Assembly: GCA_020634755.1 (NCBI GenBank)
Contig: JACKBC010000033.1
Span: 1-64,000, forward strand
DNA: 64,000 bases
Reading direction: 5' to 3'
Source: Caldilineaceae bacterium
GTDB lineage: Bacteria; Chloroflexota; Anaerolineae; Caldilineales; Caldilineaceae
The notes under the pieces are model-generated. The model was not told where the DNA came from and searched no databases. It saw nothing but the letters and a program-made list of their open reading frames with translations. Both the position numbers and the translations under genes were made by a program. Below are positions 36,395 to 44,731 of the stretch, one piece after another (within the stretch, counting starts at the first letter, position 1; each line of letters begins with the position of its first letter).

Positions 36395-38389
36395 ATGAAA
36401 CAACAAGGATTACGATTTTTACTTCCCTATATGCGCCCCTATCGCCGTCAATTGCTGATTGGCGTTTTATACGCCTTCATTGGCGCCGGCGCCCAGGCCT
36501 TTAGCCCGACACTGCTCGGCCATGCCGTTGACAACTTAACCCAAGGTGTGCAGCCGCGCGTCCTCATATATTATGCCGCCGGCTTGATTGGCCTGGCGGC
36601 TACGCTGGCTGTCTTTCGCTATCTGCTGCGCATGTTGACCGGCCAGATAGCAGCCGGCATCACCTACCGCATGAGCGCAGACATGTTTCACCGCCTGCTT
36701 CTGTTCGACAAAGAAACGCGCGAAAAATATGGCACGGGAGACCTGCTCTCGCGCGCCACCAGCGACTTTATCTACATCTGGCGCTTTTACAGCGCTGGCT
36801 TCCAGATGTCTATACACGCGCTCTTTCTTTTGTTAATTGGGTGCAGCCTCATTGCTCTGACAAGCCCGCTGCTGGCCGTAATTGTCATGGCCATGCTCAC
36901 AACCAGCATTTTTATTCAAATCCGGCTGGGGCGTCGCCTGGAACAAGCGTTTAGCAATGTGCAGGCGCAGATGGCAAAGATTTCGTCTTTTGTCGAAGAG
37001 CATCTGGGCGCGGCGCGTATGCTGCGCGCTTATGCCCAAGAAAGCGCGGTGGTGGCGGAATTCCGCAAAGCCAACCAAAACTATGTGGCGGACAACCTGC
37101 GCTTTGTGCTGCAATCGGGCGCCATTTCGCCACTGCCCCGCTTTGTGGTGCAGCTAGCCTCGACGGTTGTGATGTTTGTTGGCGGCATGCTCATTGTGGA
37201 TGGCAGCATGACCGTGGGCCAGTATGTACAGTTTATTGTCTATTTAACGCTGCTCAATGGCGCGGCCCAGATGATTACAGGCGCCTTTGAGCGTCTTCAG
37301 CAGGGCAGCGCCGCCGCCGGTCGCATTGGCGAGGTGCTCCAACGCTGGCCCAAAATTGTCGATGCGCGCAAGCCGGTCAAGGCCCAATTAAGCGGCAGCA
37401 TCCACTTTAACGATGTGGGCGTATGGGCCGCCGATCAGCAGCGCTGGGTGTTGCGCCATATCGACCTGGATATTCCCGCCGGCCAAACCATGGGCATTGT
37501 GGGTCCCACCGGCGCCGGTAAGAGCATGTTGATTGGTCTGCTGGGCCGCATACATGACCCCGATGAAGGCAATATCACCATGGATGGCCACGATTTGCGC
37601 AGCATTAAGCTAAACGCGCTGCGTGACCATGTTATCTATGTGCCGCAGGAGACGCTGCTTTTTAGCATGAAATTACGCGAAAACATTGCCCTGGGTGTGC
37701 CGAACACACCCGAATCCCGCATCTATCGCGCCGCCGAACAGTCGCGGCTGGCGAACGATCTGCCCCAGCTGCCGCGCGGTTTGGAAAGCTTGGTGGGAGA
37801 ACGTGGCGCGACGCTGTCTGGTGGCCAGAAGCAGAGAACGGCCATTGCGCGCGCGCTGGTGCGCGACCCCAAAGTGTTGCTGCTTGATGATGCTCTATCC
37901 AGCGTGGATATGAAGACATCCGCCGAGATTATCCAAGAACTGCGCGCTTCACAAACCCGCCACACCTGCGTAATTGTGAGCCAGCGCATGGCGGCCGTAC
38001 AGGATGCCGACCAAATCATCGTGCTGGATCATGGAGAGATCATCGAGCGTGGCACACACGCCGAATTACTGGCTCTAACCGGGCTATATGCAGAAATGTA
38101 TTATCGCGAAATTGAACAGGCTCAGGAGGATGGCCCCAATGTCAAATCAGAAAATGGAGATGCAAACAGCGCCCGTTCCGAACGAACGCGCCAACAAAGC
38201 CACCACAGCGCCAACCCAAACGGTGGCGGCGCCGGCGCCAACGCAGTCGCCGGAAATACAGATCGACGCCGAGCAAGTGCGGCAGGACCTGGCCAAGATC
38301 GATCAGGCCGAGCTCGTGATGCCGACCGCAGAGACGGAGAGCCAACCCACAAACGCAACGTCGAACGACAGCAACTCCCCGGAGATTAG
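36395..38389 (+). CDS. ABC exporter half-transporter, degenerate-site subunit
   Basis: A 664-residue MsbA/BmrC-like protein: six membrane helices (~15-310), then an ATPase with GPTGAGKSM (Walker A), LSGGQKQRTAIARALV (signature) and LLLDDALSSVD (Walker B). The catalytic Glu is Asp and the switch His is Gln (CVIVSQRMAAV), the same two changes that mark the non-hydrolysing site of heterodimeric exporters such as TM287/288. The last ~83 codons overlap the next gene by 251 bp in another frame and read as a basic, Gly/Arg/Gln-rich tail, so the true end may once have been near 38140. ATG at 36395 follows AAAGGAAAG. Confidence 0.9.
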   Translation: MKQQGLRFLLPYMRPYRRQLLIGVLYAFIGAGAQAFSPTLLGHAVDNLTQGVQPRVLIYYAAGLIGLAATLAVFRYLLRMLTGQIAAGITYRMSADMFHRLLLFDKETREKYGTGDLLSRATSDFIYIWRFYSAGFQMSIHALFLLLIGCSLIALTSPLLAVIVMAMLTTSIFIQIRLGRRLEQAFSNVQAQMAKISSFVEEHLGAARMLRAYAQESAVVAEFRKANQNYVADNLRFVLQSGAISPLPRFVVQLASTVVMFVGGMLIVDGSMTVGQYVQFIVYLTLLNGAAQMITGAFERLQQGSAAAGRIGEVLQRWPKIVDARKPVKAQLSGSIHFNDVGVWAADQQRWVLRHIDLDIPAGQTMGIVGPTGAGKSMLIGLLGRIHDPDEGNITMDGHDLRSIKLNALRDHVIYVPQETLLFSMKLRENIALGVPNTPESRIYRAAEQSRLANDLPQLPRGLESLVGERGATLSGGQKQRTAIARALVRDPKVLLLDDALSSVDMKTSAEIIQELRASQTRHTCVIVSQRMAAVQDADQIIVLDHGEIIERGTHAELLALTGLYAEMYYREIEQAQEDGPNVKSENGDANSARSERTRQQSHHSANPNGGGAGANAVAGNTDRRRASAAGPGQDRSGRARDADRRDGEPTHKRNVERQQLPGD

Positions 38390-40148
38390 CCAGGACTGGG
38401 CGCTCTTCCGCCTGCTCGGCAGTTCGCTGCGGCCCTATAAATCCTGGATGACGGTTGCTTTGTTGCTCATGCTTATTGTGGCGGCGCTCAATGTGGCGCC
38501 CCCCTATTTGCTGCAACAAGCCATTGATGGCCCCATTGCCCAGGGCGATACAGCGGCGCTGTGGCGCTTGGCCGCTTTTTACGGCCTAGCGGCAATCGCC
38601 ATTTTTGGCTTGACCTATGCCTACACCTACTGCTTGCAGCAGGCAGGCCAACGGGCCTTGGCCGATCTACGCGTGCGCCTCTTTAGCCATCTGCTCAATC
38701 ACGACTACGCCTTTCTCTCGCGCACCTCAACCGGCGAGCTGGTTGCGCGGCTCACCAACGACATCGATCAGCTCAATGCCGTGCTTTCAAGCAGCGTGGT
38801 GGTGGTGCTTGTAGAAGGCGCAACGTTCCTGGCCGTCATTACCATGATGCTGATCATCAACTGGCGGCTGGCGCTGCTGGCCATGGCGATTTTGCCGGTG
38901 GTGGCCGTTGCCACCATCTATTTTCGGAAACGCATTCGGCGCTCTTCACAGGGCGAACGCACGGCCATGGCGTACATTAGCTCCTTTCTCAACGAGCATC
39001 TGCACGGCATGACGGTGGTGCAGCTTTTCAACCGCGAGGGGGAAAGTGAAGAGGAATTTGATCTGCACAACAGCCGCTATCGCCGCTCGCTGATTGTGCT
39101 GCGCCACCACAGCGCCGTCTTTCTCTCTGTGCAAGAGGTGCTGGCTTCGTTTGGGCTGGGGTTGATGCTCTATGCCGGTGGGCTGGGGGTGCTGTCGGGC
39201 TGGGCCACGCTGGGTGTGCTGGTGGCCTTTATTCAATATACGCAGCGGGCATTTCGCCCCATTATTATGCTGTCGCAGCAATATAACGCAGTACAGGTGG
39301 CCTTGGGCGCGGCCGAACGTATCTATCGTATGTTGGAAACGCCGCCCCAAATCCAGAGCCCCCTGCACCCGGCACAGTTGGAGAATCTAGCCGGCGCGAT
39401 TCAGCTTGATGATGTCCACTTTCAATACGTGGAAGATGAACCGGTTCTGCGTGGCGTCTCGTTAGAGATCCCAGCCGGACAGTCGGTGGCCATTGTGGGG
39501 GCGACGGGCGCCGGCAAGTCGAGCCTGGTGAGCCTGCTCGCGCGTCAGTATGATCCCCAAGCCGGCGCCGTGAAACTAGATGATATTGATATTCGTCAGC
39601 TGGATCTGGCCGATCTACGGCGTGCGGTTGCCGTTGTGCCGCAAGACCCGGTCTGCTTGGCCGGCTCTATTCGCCAGAATATTCGTCTGTATGATGAGAG
39701 CGTGGGCGATGACCAAGTTCAGCAGGCGGCAGAGTTTACCAACGCCGCCCGCTTTATTGAAGAATTACCCGACGGCTATGACTTTGAAGTACTGCCCGGC
39801 GGCGCTAATCTATCCCAGGGGCAGCGCCAATTGTTGGCGCTCGCCCGTGCGTTGGCGCTCAGCCCCAGCGGCGTCCTTGTGCTGGATGAAGCCACCAGCA
39901 GCATTGATACAGCCACGGAAGCGCTCATTCAGGACGCGCTGGAACGCATTCTGCGTAGCCGCACGAGCCTCGTCATTGCGCATCGCCTGAGCACCATTCG
40001 CGGCGCCGATCGGATCATTGTGATGGAAAGAGGCAAAGTCGTCGAAGATGGCAATCACGAGTCGCTGCTTGCGCTGGGCGGATTCTATGCGCAGCTGCAC
40101 GAACATCAAGCCATGTCGCCAGTGGAAGCGACAGCTTATGAAAATTAA
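38139..40148 (+). CDS. ABC exporter half-transporter, catalytic subunit
   Basis: A 669-residue partner of the preceding gene. A ~90-residue Thr/Pro/Ala-rich cytoplasmic N-terminus precedes six membrane helices (~105-390) and an ATPase with GATGAGKSS, LSQGQRQLLALARAL, VLVLDEATSSID and IAHRLSTIRGAD, so the catalytic Glu and switch His are present. Its LSQGQ signature would face the degenerate Walker site of the partner. The ATG at 38139 has AGGAGG nine bases upstream, inside the first gene. The pair should form one asymmetric multidrug or lipid exporter. Confidence 0.92.
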   Translation: MSNQKMEMQTAPVPNERANKATTAPTQTVAAPAPTQSPEIQIDAEQVRQDLAKIDQAELVMPTAETESQPTNATSNDSNSPEISQDWALFRLLGSSLRPYKSWMTVALLLMLIVAALNVAPPYLLQQAIDGPIAQGDTAALWRLAAFYGLAAIAIFGLTYAYTYCLQQAGQRALADLRVRLFSHLLNHDYAFLSRTSTGELVARLTNDIDQLNAVLSSSVVVVLVEGATFLAVITMMLIINWRLALLAMAILPVVAVATIYFRKRIRRSSQGERTAMAYISSFLNEHLHGMTVVQLFNREGESEEEFDLHNSRYRRSLIVLRHHSAVFLSVQEVLASFGLGLMLYAGGLGVLSGWATLGVLVAFIQYTQRAFRPIIMLSQQYNAVQVALGAAERIYRMLETPPQIQSPLHPAQLENLAGAIQLDDVHFQYVEDEPVLRGVSLEIPAGQSVAIVGATGAGKSSLVSLLARQYDPQAGAVKLDDIDIRQLDLADLRRAVAVVPQDPVCLAGSIRQNIRLYDESVGDDQVQQAAEFTNAARFIEELPDGYDFEVLPGGANLSQGQRQLLALARALALSPSGVLVLDEATSSIDTATEALIQDALERILRSRTSLVIAHRLSTIRGADRIIVMERGKVVEDGNHESLLALGGFYAQLHEHQAMSPVEATAYEN

Positions 40149-40199
40149 CAATTCAAATCGGTAAACGACAGCACTGGTTGATGGAAGTTGATAATTCAA

Positions 40200-40320
40200 A
40201 TCGGTAAACGACGTCCCTGGTTGAAACCAGCGCCTGGCAACCAAAGTACGCTAAAGTGCACTCTAGAAATAGCCTGCTTGAGCAGGCTTTCGCTAGCAGA
40301 CGCAGGCTTCAGCCTATGGC
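40200..40320 (+). repeat. Dispersed ~120-bp repeat (family D), copy 2
   Basis: The same block order as at 23641-23750: GGTTGAAACCAGCGCCT, CCAAAGTACGCTAAAG, ACTCTAGAAATAGCCTGCTT and AGCAGACGCAGGCTTCAGCC. The preceding 50 bp contain the AATCGGTAAACGAC unit twice. Confidence 0.75.
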
Positions 40321-40355
40321 ATCTATTACTTTTTCGTGGCGATGAACAAACGCAC

Positions 40356-40391
40356 AAAAAAAATCGGCAGCGAAATGCTGCCGATTTTTTT
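40356..40391. terminator. Strong terminator, probably bidirectional
   Basis: AAAAAAATCGGCAGC and GCTGCCGATTTTTTT are perfect 15-bp inverses around GAAAT. It ends the minus-strand secreted-protein gene and could also stop read-through from the ABC exporter. Confidence 0.92.
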
Positions 40392-40404
40392 GCGCTATGC
40401 TGAG

Positions 40405-41379
40405 CTAATTAGCTTGAAACGAAACATCTTCACCGGTGACAGTCAAGCTATAGGTGGTGGGGCCAGCGTTGAGGCCGCTAGGCTCCACAACCACATAGTA
40501 CGTGCCACCCTTGACAAAGCTGCCGGTCCAGAAGAGATCCGCATTCAGGTCAGCGTTTTCTGTGCCGCGGCCCACTGGGTCATAGCTCAGGCCCTCTTGC
40601 CACAGGCGCAGTTCGTCCGGCGTCAATACTTGAAACGTAAGTCCGCTACTGGGCTGTGCATCGGCGCGAATCTGAATGCTATTGCCATCGCCGCCATCAT
40701 AAAAAGCATACCACTGCTTCTGGCCGGGCTCAATCTGCATTGTATCACCCACGGGCGCCAGGGCCGTATCCGCACTGGAACCAGTCATCATGGCCATCTG
40801 CTCTTGCATGTCCATGGCCGGCGCCGCGGCGGGCTGGGTCTGAGCCATTTCAGCACTGGTGGCATCCGGCGCAGCCGGCGGGGAAGTCACCTGAGCCGTG
40901 GGGAACGAAACATCATCACCATTGATGCTGAGCGTATATTCACTGTCACCCAAATTGCGGCTCGTCACCACCACATAATAGGTACCAGAGCTGACAAAGC
41001 TCCCCGTCCAATAGAGATCGTCCCCCAGATCGGCGTTTTTGGTGCCGGCGCCTACCGGGTCAAAGGTTTCGCCATTGGCCCATTTGTTGACTTCTTCTGG
41101 CGTTAGCACCTCGAAAAAGGCGCGGTCGCCGGGCGTCACCTGCATGCGAACGGCAATGCTCGTCTGGTCGCCCTCATCGCGGAAGGCATACCACTGCTTC
41201 TCACCATTGGCCAGCTGCATCCAGCTATCCGTGGGCGCCATAGCCGTGCCGGGGCCGCTGCCAGCATCACCGGCATCATCGGCGGCCAGCGCCGCCCCCG
41301 CGCCAGAAAGTGCCATTGCGCCAACAATCAACAGCGCCAGCCATGCTTTGACCCAATGTTTGTTTGCAATCTTATTCAT
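40405..41379 (-). CDS. Secreted protein with two tandem homologous domains
   Basis: A 324-residue protein with a cleavable signal ending ALSGAGAALAAD. It contains two copies of one ~105-residue beta domain (about 45-150 and 220-324): EKQWYAFRDEGDQTSIAVRM / QKQWYAFYDGGDGNSIQIRA, VLTPEEVNKWANGETFDPVG / VLTPDELRLWQEGLSYDPVG and SFVSSGTYYVVVTS / SFVKGGTYYVVVEP. The form recalls pre-peptidase (PPC-like) beta-sandwiches. A Pro/Ala/Met-rich linker joins them. Function unknown; extracellular. The ATG at 41379 follows AAGGAGA; the longer frame upstream has no support. Confidence 0.8.
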   Translation of the reverse strand: MNKIANKHWVKAWLALLIVGAMALSGAGAALAADDAGDAGSGPGTAMAPTDSWMQLANGEKQWYAFRDEGDQTSIAVRMQVTPGDRAFFEVLTPEEVNKWANGETFDPVGAGTKNADLGDDLYWTGSFVSSGTYYVVVTSRNLGDSEYTLSINGDDVSFPTAQVTSPPAAPDATSAEMAQTQPAAAPAMDMQEQMAMMTGSSADTALAPVGDTMQIEPGQKQWYAFYDGGDGNSIQIRADAQPSSGLTFQVLTPDELRLWQEGLSYDPVGRGTENADLNADLFWTGSFVKGGTYYVVVEPSGLNAGPTTYSLTVTGEDVSFQAN

Positions 41380-41617
41380 AAACTTTGTTCTCCTTGGATA
41401 TATACTTGGATATGTACTGTTACAAAGTCTATTGTACATTTTGCAGGTCGCAGATGCATCGAGAAGAATACTCATCTTGGGCGGGCGCTTTGCACAGAAG
41501 GAATGAGTAAAATTACTCACAACGACTGGGCGGACGAGCTCAAGCGCCGCAGGCGTCACACCCCAGAATTCAGTTGAACTCATAATTTTAGGCAAACTTG
41601 CATCAGGCCAAAACAAG

Positions 41618-41648
41618 AAGGACGCCCTCTTAAAACAGGCGTCCTTTT
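41618..41648 (-). terminator. Terminator of the SBP/two-component operon
   Basis: On the minus strand AAAAGGACGCC, an 11-nt loop and GGCGTCCTT followed by CTTGTTTT. It lies 34 bp after the response-regulator stop. Confidence 0.8.
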
Positions 41649-41681
41649 CAGTCACAAATTCACTTGTTCATTACTTGTTCA

Positions 41682-42350
41682 TCAGACTGGGTGCAGTTCA
41701 GCAATACCTTCACGCAGGGCAAAGAGCGCGGCTTGCGTGCGGTTAGCCAGATGCAGCTTGCCTAGAATATTGCCAATGTGATTGCCCACCGTACGTTCGC
41801 CAATGACCAAGTGGTCGGCAATTTCGTGATTGGTGAGCCCGCGCGCCACCAGCTTCAGCACATCCAGTTCGCGCTCGGTTAATGGTTCAGCCGTGGGCGG
41901 CAAATCGGTGGGATGGTTCAGCTCTTGAATCACCTTGAGCGCTACAGCCGGATCCAGCATGGATTTGCCGGCATAAATATCGCGCACGGCCTGCAAAAGC
42001 TGTGCGGGCGAGGTATCTTTCAGCAGATAGCCGGCCGCGCCCGCTTTGAGTGCCGGAAAGATCTTATCATCCTCGGCAAAGCTGGTGATCACCAACATGC
42101 GCGCTTGCGGATTTTCCTGCTTGATCTGCGTAATGGTGGCCACTCCATCCTGCCGGGGCATTACCAGATCCAGCAGAATAACGTCCGGCTGCAAGGCGCG
42201 CGCTTTGAGCACCGCCTCGACGCCGTCTGCGGCCTCGCCCACCACGCTCATCTGCGGCTCGCTGGCAATGAGAGTTTGCAAACCGCGGCGCACAATTGCA
42301 TGGTCGTCTACAATCAAAATACGAATTTTGTCGGATGCTATATAGGTCAT
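41682..42350 (-). CDS. NarL/LuxR-family response regulator
   Basis: A 222-residue regulator: receiver domain with VDDH, phospho-acceptor Asp61 in VILLDLVMPRQDG, and GYLLKDTSPAQLL; then a LuxR-type helix-turn-helix, LTERELDVLKLVARGLTNHE (signature) and GERTVGNHIGNILGKL. Its ATG overlaps the kinase stop (ATGA). It is the last gene of the SBP, kinase, regulator operon and probably controls sugar transport or metabolism genes in response to the bound ligand. Confidence 0.92.
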   Translation of the reverse strand: MTYIASDKIRILIVDDHAIVRRGLQTLIASEPQMSVVGEAADGVEAVLKARALQPDVILLDLVMPRQDGVATITQIKQENPQARMLVITSFAEDDKIFPALKAGAAGYLLKDTSPAQLLQAVRDIYAGKSMLDPAVALKVIQELNHPTDLPPTAEPLTERELDVLKLVARGLTNHEIADHLVIGERTVGNHIGNILGKLHLANRTQAALFALREGIAELHPV

Positions 42351-44731
42351 AATAGATTCTCAATTGGAATCTGCACTCGCACAATCGTGCCCAGGCTGAG
42401 TGTAGAATCGAGTTGGAATACGCCGTGTAGGTTTTCCGTTCGTTCGCGCATGCTGCGTAGCCCCAAACCGCCGGCGCCATTGAGCCGGTGGGGGTCAAAG
42501 CCGCAGCCGTTGTCGCATATTTCCAGTTCAATATAGGGCACAGCGGCCAGCGCCCTAGTGGATGTGGCCAGGGCCGTCTGCGGCAGGCGCGCGACCGCTG
42601 ATGGCGGTAGATAGCCATGTGCGGATTCGCTTGGGTCGCGTTGCTCGACGCCGAAGTCTTGGACGTCCACAACTTGCAGCCGCACTGTTACTTCGCTAGC
42701 GCAGGCGTGCTTGAGCGTGTTGGTCAGCGCTTCTTGCGCAATGCCATAGAGTCCGTCCTCCAGCGCAAGCGGCAAATCGACCAGCTCTTGCGCCAATAGC
42801 CGAGCCTGAATGCCGGCCCGCCGCTCCACCGCTTCTAATCGCTGATGCAGCGCGCCTATCAACCCCTCTTTTTCCAAATCGGGTGGGCGCAATTCGTAGA
42901 TCAGCAGCCGCATCTCTTTGAGCGCCTGCTGCCCCAAACGCCCCAATTCGGTCATGGGCTCCGCTACATCTTGCAGCATGCCAGAGGCCGCTTGCCGCCG
43001 CCATCCCTCTGCCAGCAGCGTTAAACTATACAGCGATTGCGTGACAGAATCGTGCAGTTCGCGGGCCAAGCGGCTCCGCTCTTCCAGAGCGGCCAACTGC
43101 TGGGCCTGGATATATAGCCGGGCGTTCTCAATGGCGATGGCCGCCTGAGCGCCAATGGCGCTGAGCAATTCAATATCGCGGGCGCCAAATTCGCGATAGC
43201 CGGAGGAGGCAATAAACAGGGTGCCCACCAGCTTCTCTTTGGCGAAAAGCGGCACGCTGGCCAACAAATGTCGACCGCTCGCCGGCGCCGTTATGCCTCC
43301 GATCCGCGCGTCGGCATCCACATCATCCGCATGGCAAATCACCAGCGGTTTGCCCGCTTCGGCCACGCGGCCATTGACCCCTTCGCCGATGGCCAACTCG
43401 CCAATTTCAGACGCATATGCCGTGGGAAAGCCCTGCTGCACGGCCAATTTAAGTCGCTCTGTTGTGGGCTCCAACAAATAGATGCCGCCCGAATCGAGAT
43501 GCAAAACCTGGAGCGTCTGCGCCAATGTCTGCTCCAGCGTATAGTCCAAATCCAATGACCGGTTCACCACATTGGCAATGTCATTGAGCGCCGCCAGTTC
43601 GCGCGTGCGCTCGGCCACGCGATGTTCCAAGTTGGCATAAGACGAACGCAGTTGTGATGACATATGGTTAAATTGGTTGGCCAACGTTTCAATCTCATCG
43701 CCGGTATGCGCCACAATGGTATGGTTGAATTTGCCACCGGCCACGGCCTGCGTCGCCGCAATCAGATCGTTGATGGGCTGCGTGATGCGACGCAAAAAGG
43801 CCACAAAGAGCACGGGGGCCACCATGCCCAACAGCAGCAGCACCCCCAAGAGTTGCGTGTAGAATCCCACTTCGCCCGCTAGCGCCGACCAGCTGGTTTC
43901 GGTCACCAAGGCCCAAGATGTACCCGGCACCGGCGCAAAGCCGGCCACGGTAGATTCCCCATAGCCCTCTTTGAGGCGGATGGCCCCCACGCGTTGGGCG
44001 CCATTATCCAGATTCAATACGCGCTGCACCACAGGGGAAGCCCCTACATCTTGACCAATCTGTGCGGGGTCCGAATGATAGAGCACGCGTCCATGACCAT
44101 CAACCAACATCGCATCGCCATGCTTTTCAATGCGCAGCCGCACAATGTCGCCATAGAAAGTACTGACGCTGGTCTGCCCCAGCTTAAACATGCCGACCAG
44201 CGCCCCGCTCAATTCGCCTTGTGCCCCAAAGACTGGCACCGCCACGGCCACGGCGCTGGCTTCATCGGGGCCATCGGTAATTGAATCCGAAACGGTCGTG
44301 GCCGGCGTGCGCAAAAATTGTCGAATATAGGCGCGGTCCGACCAGTCCTGGCCCATGCGCAAAGGGCGGGTTGATGCCACCACTGCGCCGCGCGAATCTA
44401 GCAACACCAAACCGGCATCAAAGAGCACTAAGCGCTTGGCTGCCGACGCTAGTGCACCGCGCTGGATAGCCGGCTCTGCGCTAATCATGTCGGGCGAGCG
44501 CGCTTCAACGCTGAGTAAATCGGCATATTCAGCCACAGAGGCGCCCAACTGACCGGCGGCCAGCCGCGTCAGCTCTTCGTCGCGTTCCAACAATAATCTT
44601 TCCACGGCCTTTTGATAGGCCAGAAAAGAGATCAGGGCGGCAGCCAACAGCAGCAGAGTGGCCGGCACAAAGGCCCATAATATTAGCTTGGCGCGCAGGC
44701 CCAGACGAAAAGGTATCGACATTAGGATCAT
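42347..44731 (-). CDS. NarX/LiaS-type sensor kinase with Cache and GAF domains
   Basis: A 794-residue kinase: helix 1 (~12-36), a double-Cache-like extracellular sensor (~40-285), helix 2 (~288-312), HAMP (~312-365), a GAF domain (~385-550, with GIYLLEPTTERLKLAVQQGF), then HisKA_3 with phospho-acceptor His in RLARELHDSVTQSLYSL and a GHKL ATPase domain (YGIAQEALTNTLKHA, GGLGLRSMRERTENL). It is cotranscribed with a sugar-binding protein whose stop overlaps its ATG by 4 bp, so periplasmic sugar or the SBP itself may be the signal. Confidence 0.9.
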   Translation of the reverse strand: MILMSIPFRLGLRAKLILWAFVPATLLLLAAALISFLAYQKAVERLLLERDEELTRLAAGQLGASVAEYADLLSVEARSPDMISAEPAIQRGALASAAKRLVLFDAGLVLLDSRGAVVASTRPLRMGQDWSDRAYIRQFLRTPATTVSDSITDGPDEASAVAVAVPVFGAQGELSGALVGMFKLGQTSVSTFYGDIVRLRIEKHGDAMLVDGHGRVLYHSDPAQIGQDVGASPVVQRVLNLDNGAQRVGAIRLKEGYGESTVAGFAPVPGTSWALVTETSWSALAGEVGFYTQLLGVLLLLGMVAPVLFVAFLRRITQPINDLIAATQAVAGGKFNHTIVAHTGDEIETLANQFNHMSSQLRSSYANLEHRVAERTRELAALNDIANVVNRSLDLDYTLEQTLAQTLQVLHLDSGGIYLLEPTTERLKLAVQQGFPTAYASEIGELAIGEGVNGRVAEAGKPLVICHADDVDADARIGGITAPASGRHLLASVPLFAKEKLVGTLFIASSGYREFGARDIELLSAIGAQAAIAIENARLYIQAQQLAALEERSRLARELHDSVTQSLYSLTLLAEGWRRQAASGMLQDVAEPMTELGRLGQQALKEMRLLIYELRPPDLEKEGLIGALHQRLEAVERRAGIQARLLAQELVDLPLALEDGLYGIAQEALTNTLKHACASEVTVRLQVVDVQDFGVEQRDPSESAHGYLPPSAVARLPQTALATSTRALAAVPYIELEICDNGCGFDPHRLNGAGGLGLRSMRERTENLHGVFQLDSTLSLGTIVRVQIPIENLL

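Noticed and set aside
40336..41106. 256-codon plus-strand frame
   Set aside because: It begins within the terminator at 40356 and is antisense to the two-domain secreted protein.
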